Shown here one piece after another: positions 25,679 through 33,802 of a stretch of DNA of 64,000 nt. The notes under the pieces are model-generated. The model saw only the letters and a list, made by a program, of their open reading frames with translations. It had not been told where the DNA came from and searched no databases. How positions within the stretch are numbered: the stretch's first letter is position 1; each line of letters begins with the position of its first letter. A program made the position numbers and the translations under genes. Where the stretch lies: the NCBI GenBank assembly GCA_015065645.1, contig SVPW01000010.1, positions 1 to 64,000 on the forward strand, in the 5' to 3' direction. This DNA comes from Oscillospiraceae bacterium (GTDB lineage: Bacteria > Bacillota > Clostridia > Oscillospirales > Acutalibacteraceae).

Positions 25679-26515
25679 ATGGATACACAAACCAAAAAAG
25701 AACTGCAAAAAATTGCCTTAAAGGTCAGACTCGGCATTATCGAGGGCGTACATGCGGCAAAGTCGGGTCATCCCGGCGGCTCATTGTCCTCAGCTGATAT
25801 TTTAACTTATCTGTATTTTAAGCAGATGAATATTGATCCTAAGGATCCTAAAAAGGCAGACCGTGATCGCTTGGTGCTTTCAAAGGGACATGCTGCTCCT
25901 GCTTTATATTCGGTTCTTGCTGAAAGAGGATATTTTGAACCGTCTGAGCTTTTGAATTTGCGTCATATAGGCTCAATGCTTCAGGGTCACCCCGATATGA
26001 AGCATATTCCGGGTGTAGATATGTCTTCAGGTTCTCTCGGTCAAGGAATTTCAGCAGCTTGCGGAATGGCACTTTCAGCTAAGCATTTCGGTGATAGCTT
26101 TAAGGTATATACTATTCTTGGTGATGGTGAAATTGAAGAAGGTCAGGTTTGGGAAGCTGCAATGTTTGCTGCCAATAAGGGACTTTCAAATCTTACTGCA
26201 TTTGTTGATTTTAATAATCTTCAAATTGATGGTACAATTGGTGAGGTAAACTCTGCTGAACCGATTGATAAGAAATTTGAAGCTTTTAATTGGCATACAA
26301 TAGTTATTGACGGTCATGATTTTGACCAAATAGAAGCCGCTTTAAAAGAGGCTGAAACAATTGATAAGCCTGTTGCAATTATCGCAAAAACCGTTAAGGG
26401 AAAAGGCGTTTCTTATATGGAAAATGCTGTTAACTGGCACGGTGCTGCTCCTAATGATGAGCTTTATGAAGTTGCAATGAATGAATTAAAAGCGCAGCTT
26501 GCGTCTTTACAGTAA
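25679..26515 (+). CDS. Transketolase, N-terminal (TPP-binding) subunit
   Basis: First half of a two-gene transketolase of the non-oxidative pentose phosphate pathway. It has the substrate and TPP contacts HAAKSGHPGGSLSSADILTY, SKGHAAPALY, HPDM and the TPP/Mg motif GDGEIEEGQVWEAAMFA, then NNLQIDG. Length 278 aa from ATG 25679 (behind AAAGGG; an in-frame GTG at 25670 is less likely). The second half is a separate gene starting 13 bases after this one ends. Split transketolases are normal in Clostridia and archaea and do not indicate a frameshift. Confidence 0.95.
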   Translation: MDTQTKKELQKIALKVRLGIIEGVHAAKSGHPGGSLSSADILTYLYFKQMNIDPKDPKKADRDRLVLSKGHAAPALYSVLAERGYFEPSELLNLRHIGSMLQGHPDMKHIPGVDMSSGSLGQGISAACGMALSAKHFGDSFKVYTILGDGEIEEGQVWEAAMFAANKGLSNLTAFVDFNNLQIDGTIGEVNSAEPIDKKFEAFNWHTIVIDGHDFDQIEAALKEAETIDKPVAIIAKTVKGKGVSYMENAVNWHGAAPNDELYEVAMNELKAQLASLQ

Positions 26516-26528
26516 AGGGGTGCTACAA

Positions 26529-27476
26529 ATGTCTGATGTAAAAAAGGTTGCCACTCGTGAGGGCTTTGGTAAAGCACTCGTTGAGCTTGGAAAAGTTAGA
26601 GAAGATTTTATTGTTATGGATGCGGATCTTGCTGCCGCAACAAAAACCGAAATGTTTAAAAAAGCATTTCCTGAGCGTTTTTATGACTGTGGTATCGCAG
26701 AGCAAAATATGATGGGTATTGCCGCAGGTATTGCTTCAACAGGCAAAAAGGTTGTTGTAAGTTCTTTTGCAATGTTTGCTGCAGGCCGTGCATTTGAACA
26801 GGTTCGTAATTCTATTGGTTATCCGCATCTTCCTGTTGTAATCGGTGCAACACATGCCGGTATTTCTGTTGGTGAGGACGGAGCAACACATCAGTGCTGT
26901 GAGGATATAGCTCTTATGCGCACTATTCCGGGTATGACTATTATCAATCCAGCTGATGAAACTGAGGCTTTAAAGGCTGTTGCAGCAGCTTTAGAGTTAG
27001 ACGGTCCCGTTTATATGCGTTTTGGTCGTCTTGCTGTTCCGGTTGTATTTGATGATGATTACAAGTTTGAGGTTGGCAAGGGTGTTGAATTGCGTGAGGG
27101 TAACGATGTAACAGTTATCGCAACAGGTCTTATGGTTAATGAGGCTTTGCAGGCTTATGACCTTTTAAAGGCAGATGGTATTAATGCACGCATTATCAAT
27201 ATGGCTACAATTAAACCTATTGATCGTGACATTGTTATTAAAGCCGCAAAAGAAACAGGCGCAATCGTAACAGCTGAAGAACATTCTGTTATTGGTGGTT
27301 TGGGAAGTGCTGTTTCTGAGGTTCTTTGTGAAGAGTATCCTGTACCTGTTGTAAAACTTGGTGTTTATGATGAGTTTGGCCATTCGGGTCCTGCAGATAA
27401 GCTTCTTAATGAATTCGGACTTCGTGCCGTTAATATCGTAGAGAAGGTTAAAAGAGCTATTGCTTTAAAGAAATAA
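26529..27476 (+). CDS. Transketolase, C-terminal (pyrimidine-binding) subunit
   Basis: Partner of the preceding gene: binds the pyrimidine half of TPP, with the catalytic glutamate in DCGIAEQNMMGIAAG (near residue 60), and has HAGISVGEDGATHQ, the substrate-phosphate region, and the transketolase C-domain beyond residue 185. 315 aa from ATG 26529, preceded by AAAGGGG; an upstream in-frame ATG (26499) lies inside the first subunit. The same fold appears in Dxs, so the neighbouring GEDGATHQ-like motif occurs in both genes. This is the last gene of the long run that begins with miaB. Confidence 0.95.
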   Translation: MSDVKKVATREGFGKALVELGKVREDFIVMDADLAAATKTEMFKKAFPERFYDCGIAEQNMMGIAAGIASTGKKVVVSSFAMFAAGRAFEQVRNSIGYPHLPVVIGATHAGISVGEDGATHQCCEDIALMRTIPGMTIINPADETEALKAVAAALELDGPVYMRFGRLAVPVVFDDDYKFEVGKGVELREGNDVTVIATGLMVNEALQAYDLLKADGINARIINMATIKPIDRDIVIKAAKETGAIVTAEEHSVIGGLGSAVSEVLCEEYPVPVVKLGVYDEFGHSGPADKLLNEFGLRAVNIVEKVKRAIALKK

Positions 27477-27490
27477 TAAGAATATAAAGA

Positions 27491-27530
27491 AGCGGAGCTG
27501 TTACACAGTAATTGTGAAACAGCTCCGCTG
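27491..27530. terminator. Terminator between transketolase and the convergent small gene
   Basis: AGCGGAGCTGTT pairs perfectly with AACAGCTCCGCT (12 bp, with further partial pairing in the loop). The plus-strand T-tract is weak (GATTATTTTAT); it may serve both convergent transcripts. Confidence 0.75.
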
Positions 27531-27539
27531 ATTATTTTA

Positions 27540-27755
27540 TTAAAGCTCAAAATCCTCAGGCTTGAAATCCTTATCCGCAATTATACGATTAGGTGTTCTT
27601 TTTAGAACATCATATTTGAATTTACGGCAACTGTCAGTAGGTTCGGTAACCCCTCGTTTAAGACAAAAAACTTCATTTGTGTATTCTGAAATATGACCAT
27701 GAACACAGTAGGCGCATGCAGGTGAAATGTTTTTATTAAAAAGAGATTTTGCCAC
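27540..27755 (-). CDS. Small four-cysteine protein conserved in Clostridia, function unknown
   Basis: A 71-aa protein with cysteines at CAYC, CLKRG and DSCRKFKYD, giving a CxxC...C...C set suited to a small zinc or iron site. The C-terminal FKYDVLKRTPNR resembles a recurring pattern (CxxFxYDPxKRxP) I recognise from short uncharacterised Clostridia proteins. The GTG at 27755 is taken as start because AAAGG ends 9 bases before it; an ATG at 27764 directly abuts that site. It lies between convergent transketolase and the sporulation gene ylbJ, and could be the second gene of the ylbJ unit (gap 32 bases). No function can be assigned. Confidence 0.7.
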   Translation of the reverse strand: MAKSLFNKNISPACAYCVHGHISEYTNEVFCLKRGVTEPTDSCRKFKYDVLKRTPNRIIADKDFKPEDFEL

Positions 27756-27787
27756 AATTATCATCCTTTGTATTTCATTTTATTATA

Positions 27788-28804
27788 TTATATCAAATCA
27801 TCGTAAATTTTTCTACCTTGATTTTTCTTAAAAATGGTTAAAAACAATAAAATCAGCATAATTAACAACGAAACGCTTACAGCAATAGTGGAATAGTTAG
27901 TTTTAGATGTGAAAATTATATTATTTGTAATGGTTGAAACTTTTGGGTTAAATATTAAAATTAATAATTTTGTGAGTAGCACAGATAATGTTGAATGTAC
28001 AATGCGAAATAAAATAAAATATTTTAAATTTATTCCAATGTTTTTTGAAGCAGAAAATATTTGAAACCAAACTGAAAATCCTGCAAACCCTAATAAGAAT
28101 GCTGTTTTATAGATGCTGCTTTGTGATGCAATTCCGCTTGTGACTTCTGTGAGTGATGAAAAATCTTTTATAATCGGAAATTTTTCTGCCCACACTGAAA
28201 GGTATGAATTAAATGATGAAAAAAATATTACAAAAGCGCATATTGAAATCATTGACTGTGATGCTTCCGCAACAGATGTAACAAACGGTTGCTCACAGTA
28301 TTTTTTAATTTTATTTTGTTTGGTATTGATAAAAGGTATAATCAACAGCGAAATTAAAACTGAACTTAAAATATGTGCCGATAATAAGATATATCCTAAG
28401 CTTTTTGAATGTAAAATTCCGTTTCCAACAGCAATCACAATAAAAGCAGGACCTGCATTTACACAGCAACATATTAGTTTTTGCGAATCATTTTTATCAA
28501 TAATTTTTTTATCATAAATTTCATTTATAAGCTTAGCTCCAACAGGATATCCTCCTAACATTGATAATAAAAAAACAAAGATTATTTCTCCTTTTTTGGG
28601 AAATATTTTTTTGAAAAATACACCAAAATCACATTTAAGTAAATAAAGAGCACAAACAGTAAAAGGAAATAAAGCAGGTATTATAACCTGACCGCAAAGC
28701 ATAATTGCGTTTATAGCACCTGTTTTTCCATAGTGTGGTATTGTTAACATCAGAAGTATAAAAACAAAAGAAAGAATTATTGATAGTTTTTTTATTATTT
28801 TCAT
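27788..28804 (-). CDS. ylbJ: Sporulation integral membrane protein YlbJ-like
   Basis: A 338-aa membrane protein with about eight hydrophobic segments and two Gate-domain halves (nucleoside-transporter/FeoB gate fold). Diagnostic pieces are LFPFTVCALYLL, MLGGYPVGAKLINE and VNAGPAFIVIAVG. YlbJ in B. subtilis is made in the mother cell under SigmaE and is needed for heat-resistant spores. I use the ATG at 28804 behind TATAGGGTG; a GTG at 28813 lies within that site. A SigmaE-like promoter (TCATATA, 15 bases, CATAATTT) lies just upstream on the minus strand but is imperfect. Confidence 0.85.
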   Translation of the reverse strand: MKIIKKLSIILSFVFILLMLTIPHYGKTGAINAIMLCGQVIIPALFPFTVCALYLLKCDFGVFFKKIFPKKGEIIFVFLLSMLGGYPVGAKLINEIYDKKIIDKNDSQKLICCCVNAGPAFIVIAVGNGILHSKSLGYILLSAHILSSVLISLLIIPFINTKQNKIKKYCEQPFVTSVAEASQSMISICAFVIFFSSFNSYLSVWAEKFPIIKDFSSLTEVTSGIASQSSIYKTAFLLGFAGFSVWFQIFSASKNIGINLKYFILFRIVHSTLSVLLTKLLILIFNPKVSTITNNIIFTSKTNYSTIAVSVSLLIMLILLFLTIFKKNQGRKIYDDLI

Positions 28805-28913
28805 TAAATTCACCCTATAAATGCTTTATTTAAAATTATGCGTAAAGTAATAAGATATATGAATAAAACATATTTTATTGTGTTGGTGTATTTTTTGAAA
28901 GGCGGCATAGATT

Positions 28914-29213
28914 ATGTCACGAAAATTGAAGATTGAAACAGGTAAAAAAAGTGAAAAAATACGATTTTTTTCTACAGCAGATGAGCTTTTAGGTTCGAAA
29001 ATATTTAAAGGATGCCATATAGAGCTATTCTCTAATAAAGAAATGATATTAGAAGGCTGTATTGGGGTTTTTGAATATACCGATTGCTATATTCGTTTGA
29101 ATTTAGGAAAAGGCGCTATAATACTTAATGGTAAAGAATTGGATATATCATCCTTCGAGGAAAAAATAATTGTAATTAAAGGCGAAATTTCGTCAATAGA
29201 ATTTTGTGTATAG
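28914..29213 (+). CDS. yqfC: Sporulation protein YqfC
   Basis: A 99-aa beta-rich protein of the YabP/YqfC family. It shows the family pattern of a short basic N-terminus (MSRKLKIETGKKSEKIRFF) and repeated strands with CHIELFSNKEMILEG, GVFEYTDCYIRLNLGKG and GEISSIEF. YqfC and YqfD are SigmaE-controlled and sit together upstream of phoH in B. subtilis, exactly as here. The ATG is preceded by GAAAGGCGG. The stop TAG overlaps the yqfD ribosome binding site. Confidence 0.9.
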   Translation: MSRKLKIETGKKSEKIRFFSTADELLGSKIFKGCHIELFSNKEMILEGCIGVFEYTDCYIRLNLGKGAIILNGKELDISSFEEKIIVIKGEISSIEFCV

Positions 29214-29223
29214 GGAGCAGAAA

Positions 29224-30393
29224 ATGTATAATTTTTTTCGCAGTTTTAATGGCTTTCTAACAGTTGAGTTAAAGGGTGATTGCGCCGAAACTTTGCTGAA
29301 CCGTGCAGCAGCAAAAAGAATAAGCTTTTGGAATTTAAAATACCGTAAGGGCTGTATTACTGGAAATATTTCGATTAAAGATTTTAAATTATTGCCAGTA
29401 ATTGTAAAGGGTTTAAATGTGAAGGTACATATATTAAAAAAGAATGGACTTCCATTTTTAACATATCGTTACAGAAACCGTTACGGAATATTTTTGGGTA
29501 GTATAATGTTTTTTACGATTTTATATTTACTCTCACAATTTATTTGGACTGTTGATGTTCAGGGAAATGTAAAGGTAAGAGATGATGAAATACTTGAAAT
29601 TTGTGAAGAATTAAATATAAAAAGAGGAATGTACAGTAAAAAACTTGATTCATATATTGATGCTCAAAAGCTTCTTCTAAAAAACAAAAAACTTTCGTGG
29701 GCGGCATTAAATCTTGAAGGCTGTGTGCTTACTGTAAATGTTACAGAAATGCGTTCAGACCATCTCATTTCTCCTCAAGAGCCTTGTGATTTAAAAGCGA
29801 GTACTGATGGTACTATTTTAAAAATTGATGTTACGGCCGGTAATGTTGAAGTGAAGGTTGGAGATACTGTTCGTTTTGGAGATGTATTGGTATCAGGAAT
29901 AGAAGAAACGGTTGAGGAAGGCACATATTTTGTTCATTCACAAGGTGTTATAACTGCCAAAACAAGACGTATACTAAATTCAAGCGGTACATTTAAGCAG
30001 ATGGTTGCAATTCCAAACGGTGAAATAAAAACGCATAGTGTACTCTCCTTTTTTTGGCTTGATATACCGCTTTATCTTGGTGAAATAAAAGGTGATTACA
30101 ATTTTGTTAAAAGAAAAAATAATTTAAATTTATGGGGAAGAGAATTACCTATTTGCTTAACCGAAAAAACCTGTTATATGCAAAATAGAAAGGAAATTTT
30201 ATATTCCGATACAGAACTTAAAAATAAAATTGTAAAGGATTTAAAAGAGCAAATTGAAAATTTAAAAATAGAAGAATATCAGTTGAATAATGAAAAAATT
30301 AGTTATACAGAAAACGGGATAAATATTACTTGGATAATAGATTCTATAGAAAATATTGCAGTGAAAGAAAAAATTTTAATAGCTAAAAATTGA
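29224..30393 (+). CDS. yqfD: Sporulation protein YqfD
   Basis: A 389-aa protein with one central membrane segment (about residues 88-108, FLGSIMFFTILYLLSQFIW) and a large extracytoplasmic C-terminal half. It has a POTRA-like DEILEICEELNIKRGMYS segment, and DGTILKIDVTAGNVEVKVGD, a lipoyl-like fold. I use ATG 29224, 7 bases after AGGGAG; an in-frame GTG (29206) precedes that site and overlaps yqfC. YqfD is related to SpoIV-type membrane proteins; its precise role in spore formation is unknown. Its last codons contain the -35 element of the phoH promoter. Confidence 0.92.
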   Translation: MYNFFRSFNGFLTVELKGDCAETLLNRAAAKRISFWNLKYRKGCITGNISIKDFKLLPVIVKGLNVKVHILKKNGLPFLTYRYRNRYGIFLGSIMFFTILYLLSQFIWTVDVQGNVKVRDDEILEICEELNIKRGMYSKKLDSYIDAQKLLLKNKKLSWAALNLEGCVLTVNVTEMRSDHLISPQEPCDLKASTDGTILKIDVTAGNVEVKVGDTVRFGDVLVSGIEETVEEGTYFVHSQGVITAKTRRILNSSGTFKQMVAIPNGEIKTHSVLSFFWLDIPLYLGEIKGDYNFVKRKNNLNLWGRELPICLTEKTCYMQNRKEILYSDTELKNKIVKDLKEQIENLKIEEYQLNNEKISYTENGINITWIIDSIENIAVKEKILIAKN

Positions 30394-30418
30394 CAATTTG
30401 TTCGTTGTGTGATATATT
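30390..30418 (+). promoter_or_regulatory. SigA-type promoter for the phoH operon
   Basis: Consensus TTGACA overlaps the yqfD stop codon; TATATT follows after exactly 17 bases, about 40 bases before the phoH start. It gives the vegetative genes independence from the sporulation genes upstream. Confidence 0.8.
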
Positions 30419-30458
30419 AAATAATATATATCTAATAATATATTTCGGGGGTTATTTA

Positions 30459-31415
30459 TTGTTTGAACAAACTGTTGATATTGAGCGTCTTGAGCATCTT
30501 GTAAATTTGTTTGGTAGTTTTGATGAGAATATAAAGCGCCTTGAAAAGCAGTATAATGTGCAAATTTTGTCTCATGGTAGCTGTGTTAAGGTTAGGGGCG
30601 ATGTTATAGCAGTAAATAAAGCCTGCCGAGCAATCGGATGTTTGATTACGATGTTAAGTCGTGGTGAGCAAATTACTGCACAGGGTATTGATACGGTTGT
30701 TTCAATGGTTGAGGATGGTGATGAGGATAAAATTTCCTCTATTACCGATGCAGATTGTATTTGTATAACCTCTAAAGGTCGTCCTGTTAAACCTAAAACA
30801 TTGGGTCAGCGTAAATATATTGATGCAATTAAGGAACACACTGTAACTATTGGTGTGGGTCCTGCAGGTACCGGTAAAACCTATCTTGCGGTTGCTCTTG
30901 CAGTTCAGGCTTTCAGAAATAAACAGGTTAACCGTATTGTTTTAACCCGTCCTGCTGTTGAGGCAGGAGAAAGTCTTGGTTTTTTACCGGGTGATTTGCA
31001 GCAAAAGGTTGATCCATATTTAAGGCCTTTATATGATGCTCTTTTTGATATGCTTGGTGCTGAAAATTTTCAGCGTTGCCAAGAGCGTGGTGATATTGAG
31101 GTTGCACCACTTGCTTATATGCGTGGCAGAACCTTAGATGATAGCTTTATTATTCTTGATGAAGCTCAAAATACCACCGGTGAACAAATGAAAATGTTTT
31201 TAACCCGTTTAGGATTTAATTCTAAAGCGGTTGTTACAGGTGATGTTACTCAAATAGATTTACCCTCAGGTAAAAAATCGGGCCTTATTGAAGCTGTGAG
31301 AGTTTTAAAGGGTATTGATGATATTGCCACAGTTCAATTAACAGCAAAGGATGTAGTTCGCCACCGTTTAATTCAGGAGATTATTAAAGCCTATGAACGT
31401 GCGGCAAATAAATAA
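30459..31415 (+). CDS. phoH: PhoH family ATPase
   Basis: RNA-helicase-like P-loop ATPase linked to RNA metabolism; often next to ybeY. An N-terminal KH-like region (about residues 1-110) precedes the ATPase with Walker A GPAGTGKT (near residue 133) and Walker B FIILDEAQNTTGEQMKMFLT, then TGDVTQIDLPSGKKSGL. I place the start at TTG 30459 behind CGGGGG; the in-frame stretch upstream of it (from a TTG at 30390) overlaps the promoter and encodes an unlike hydrophobic peptide. This gives 318 aa, the usual length. Confidence 0.94.
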   Translation: MFEQTVDIERLEHLVNLFGSFDENIKRLEKQYNVQILSHGSCVKVRGDVIAVNKACRAIGCLITMLSRGEQITAQGIDTVVSMVEDGDEDKISSITDADCICITSKGRPVKPKTLGQRKYIDAIKEHTVTIGVGPAGTGKTYLAVALAVQAFRNKQVNRIVLTRPAVEAGESLGFLPGDLQQKVDPYLRPLYDALFDMLGAENFQRCQERGDIEVAPLAYMRGRTLDDSFIILDEAQNTTGEQMKMFLTRLGFNSKAVVTGDVTQIDLPSGKKSGLIEAVRVLKGIDDIATVQLTAKDVVRHRLIQEIIKAYERAANK

Positions 31416-31432
31416 AAGAAAGGATTTGCAAA

Positions 31433-31915
31433 ATGGGAGTAAAAGTTAATATAACAGATAAGCAAAAGAAAATTAAGTTGCCAACAGGCACACGTTTGCT
31501 GATTCGTAAATCATGTGTTGCTACATTAGAAGAAGAACAGTTTGCTTTACCTGCGGAGGTAGAGGTTTCTCTTGTTAATGATGAGCAAATAAAGGAAATG
31601 AATTCAAAATTCCGTAATATTGATGATTCAACCGATGTTTTGTCCTTTCCTTTAGGAATTGATGGAAATTATGATACAAACCCTGAAACAGGTGCTAAAA
31701 TGCTTGGTGATATTGTAATTTCTGTTGAGCATGCTTTTGCTCAGGCAGAGCTTTACGGTCATGGTTTGGAACGTGAAATTGCTTTTTTGACCGTTCATTC
31801 AATGTTACATCTGCTTGGGTATGACCATGTAAATGGCGGTCTTGGGCAGGCTATTATGAGAGAAAAGGAAGAGCAGATCCTTGATAGATTGGGTCTTGCT
31901 ATTAATAAAATTTAA
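31433..31915 (+). CDS. ybeY: Endoribonuclease YbeY (rRNA maturation)
   Basis: Zinc-dependent single-strand RNase involved in 16S rRNA 3' end processing and ribosome quality control. The metal motif H-x3-H-x5-H is HSMLHLLGYDH near residue 122-132, and STDVLSFPLG lies in the N-terminal half. Length 160 aa. It sits between phoH and era, as in many bacteria; the dgkA and cdd genes that often intervene in Bacilli are absent here. Confidence 0.95.
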   Translation: MGVKVNITDKQKKIKLPTGTRLLIRKSCVATLEEEQFALPAEVEVSLVNDEQIKEMNSKFRNIDDSTDVLSFPLGIDGNYDTNPETGAKMLGDIVISVEHAFAQAELYGHGLEREIAFLTVHSMLHLLGYDHVNGGLGQAIMREKEEQILDRLGLAINKI

Positions 31916-31917
31916 GT

Positions 31918-32838
31918 ATGGAACAAAAATCTGCTTTTATTACCATTATAGGTAGACCTAATGTAGGTAAATCTTCGCTTATGAATAAAATGTTAGGTCA
32001 AAAGGTGGCTATCGTTTCAGACAAGCCTCAAACCACCCGCACACGAATTATGGGTGTTTTGACCAACAAAGAAACACAGCTTGTCTTTATTGATACACCC
32101 GGTTTTCATAAACCTCGTAATCTTTTGGGACAAAATATGATAAAGGCTGTTGGTGAAGGATTGGGTGATGTTGACGGTGTGGTATTTGTTGTTGATGCCG
32201 CACCTGACTTTAAGTTTGACGCAGAGAATTTACCTCCTGCGGAAACTCAGCTTATTGAAACTTTGCGTAACCGGAATTTACCATGCGTTTTGGTTATTAA
32301 TAAAATTGACCTTTTGCCTGAAAAAGAAGTTTTACTTGAAATGATAAGTGCATATAACGCTGTTTATCCTTTTATTGCAGTTATTCCGCTTTCTGCAAAA
32401 ACAGGTGACGGTGTTAAGATACTTACCGAAGAGTTAATGAAATTTTCACATACTGCACCGCATTTTTTTCCTGATGATGAAATTACCGATCAAAGCGAGC
32501 AGGTAATGGTTGCAGAAATGATTAGAGAAAAGCTTTTGCGTAATCTCAGCCGTGAGGTGCCGCACGGAATTGCAGTATCGCTTGAAAAATTTTATGAGCG
32601 TGATACTTCTTCCGGTGAGCCGATACTTGAAGTTGATGCAGTTATTTACTGCGAAAAGGAATCTCATAAAAGAATTATTATTGGCAAAGGCGGTGCAATG
32701 CTTAAAAAAATAGGAATGCATGCACGGTATGATATTGAGCAGTTTTATGGTATTCGTGCTTCTGTAAAATTATGGGTCAAGGTTAAAGAAGATTGGCGTA
32801 ACCGTGAGGGTCTTATTCGTTCCTTTGGTCTTGACTGA
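31918..32838 (+). CDS. era: GTPase Era
   Basis: GTPase that binds the 3' end of 16S rRNA and assists 30S assembly. G motifs: G1 GRPNVGKS (near residue 12), G2 TTRTRIMG, G3 DTPGFH, G4 NKID, G5 SAKTGDG. The C-terminal KH domain (from about residue 200) has IIIGKGGAMLKKIG. Length 306 aa. It begins 3 bases after ybeY ends. Confidence 0.97.
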   Translation: MEQKSAFITIIGRPNVGKSSLMNKMLGQKVAIVSDKPQTTRTRIMGVLTNKETQLVFIDTPGFHKPRNLLGQNMIKAVGEGLGDVDGVVFVVDAAPDFKFDAENLPPAETQLIETLRNRNLPCVLVINKIDLLPEKEVLLEMISAYNAVYPFIAVIPLSAKTGDGVKILTEELMKFSHTAPHFFPDDEITDQSEQVMVAEMIREKLLRNLSREVPHGIAVSLEKFYERDTSSGEPILEVDAVIYCEKESHKRIIIGKGGAMLKKIGMHARYDIEQFYGIRASVKLWVKVKEDWRNREGLIRSFGLD

Positions 32839-32946
32839 TATTTCCTGACATATTTTTTTCGCCTTCGCAAACAATGGTTAATGTGAATTGTAAATCATTT
32901 TTTGATTTCCTTTTACTTGATTGACACTGCTTGCGGAGGTTATTTT

Positions 32947-33138
32947 ATGGAACAGGAAAAATGTTGGCTTCGCTTTATTATAAGCGGTAAGGTTGAAGAT
33001 TATCTGCGTTTTAATGATGCACGCAAAAAACACGAAATAAATTTCGGAGGTTCAAATGCGTTTTACAACACAAGGTCTTGTTATTCGGGAAAAGAATATA
33101 GGGGAGAGCGATCGCTTAGTAACCCTCCTGACACGTGA
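32947..33138 (+). CDS. yqzL: YqzL-like small protein overlapping recO
   Basis: A 63-aa ORF behind a near-perfect site (GCGGAGG, 7 bases, ATG). Its first 25 residues (ending EDYLRF) show the W-x2-F-x3-G-x3-YL pattern of YqzL, a small uncharacterised protein that lies between era and recO in B. subtilis and Clostridia; position and pattern agree. The reading frame continues 83 bases into recO in another frame, and its codons GGA GGT supply the recO ribosome binding site. The C-terminal 25 residues are probably a by-product of that overlap. No function is known for YqzL. Confidence 0.6.
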   Translation: MEQEKCWLRFIISGKVEDYLRFNDARKKHEINFGGSNAFYNTRSCYSGKEYRGERSLSNPPDT

Positions 33139-33793
33139 TCAGGGGGTTATTCGTGCATTTGCTGCCGGAGCTAAAAATATTAAAAGCAAAAAAGGCGCTG
33201 CTACAGGTTTATTATCATATTCCAGCTTTACAATTCTCAAAAAGAATGATACATATAAAATATATGAGGCTACTCCAATACGTATTTTTTTGGGTTTAGG
33301 AAGTGATATAGTTAAGCTTTCTCTTTCTCAGTATTTTTGCGAGCTATGTGCATTTATAGTACCATCTGATACTGATTCTGAAGAATACCTGCGTCTTGTG
33401 CTGAATTCTCTTCATTTTTTATTATCAGATGACCGCAAAAGTGAGGTTATTAAGGCTATTACAGAATTGCGTTTGGCTTCAATTTCGGGTTATACTCCAA
33501 ATCTTATTGCGTGTGACAACTGCGGTAAATTTGAGGATGATACGGTTTATTTTTGCTTCAATGACGGTAAGCTTTTATGTAAGGATTGCAAAAAAAATGA
33601 GTATGCCGCACCGCTTAATCGCACAATGCTTTCTGCAATGAGGCACATTGTTTATTCTGAATTTAAAGGGTTATATTCCTTTGATATACCGTTGGATGAT
33701 GCTAAAATGCTATCTGCCGTTACAGAGAAATATATCACAACCCAAACCGAACACCATTATTCAACACTTGATTTTTATAACAGTATTTTATGA
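33056..33793 (+). CDS. recO: DNA repair protein RecO
   Basis: Loads RecA on SSB-coated DNA with RecR. An N-terminal OB fold (residues 1-80) begins RFTTQGLVIREKNIGESDRL. A helical domain follows with a zinc finger (CDNCG near residue 150, then CKDC about 24 residues later; the intervening single CF is not a ligand pair). Length 245 aa is typical. The start overlaps the yqzL-like gene. era-recO adjacency is conserved in Firmicutes. Confidence 0.93.
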   Translation: MRFTTQGLVIREKNIGESDRLVTLLTRDQGVIRAFAAGAKNIKSKKGAATGLLSYSSFTILKKNDTYKIYEATPIRIFLGLGSDIVKLSLSQYFCELCAFIVPSDTDSEEYLRLVLNSLHFLLSDDRKSEVIKAITELRLASISGYTPNLIACDNCGKFEDDTVYFCFNDGKLLCKDCKKNEYAAPLNRTMLSAMRHIVYSEFKGLYSFDIPLDDAKMLSAVTEKYITTQTEHHYSTLDFYNSIL

Positions 33794-33802
33794 GGAAAAA
33801 AT

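Noticed and set aside
25679-27476. Transketolase split into two ORFs, possible frameshift
   Set aside because: The second ORF has its own ribosome binding site and start, and the split falls between domains; two-gene transketolases are normal in Clostridia.
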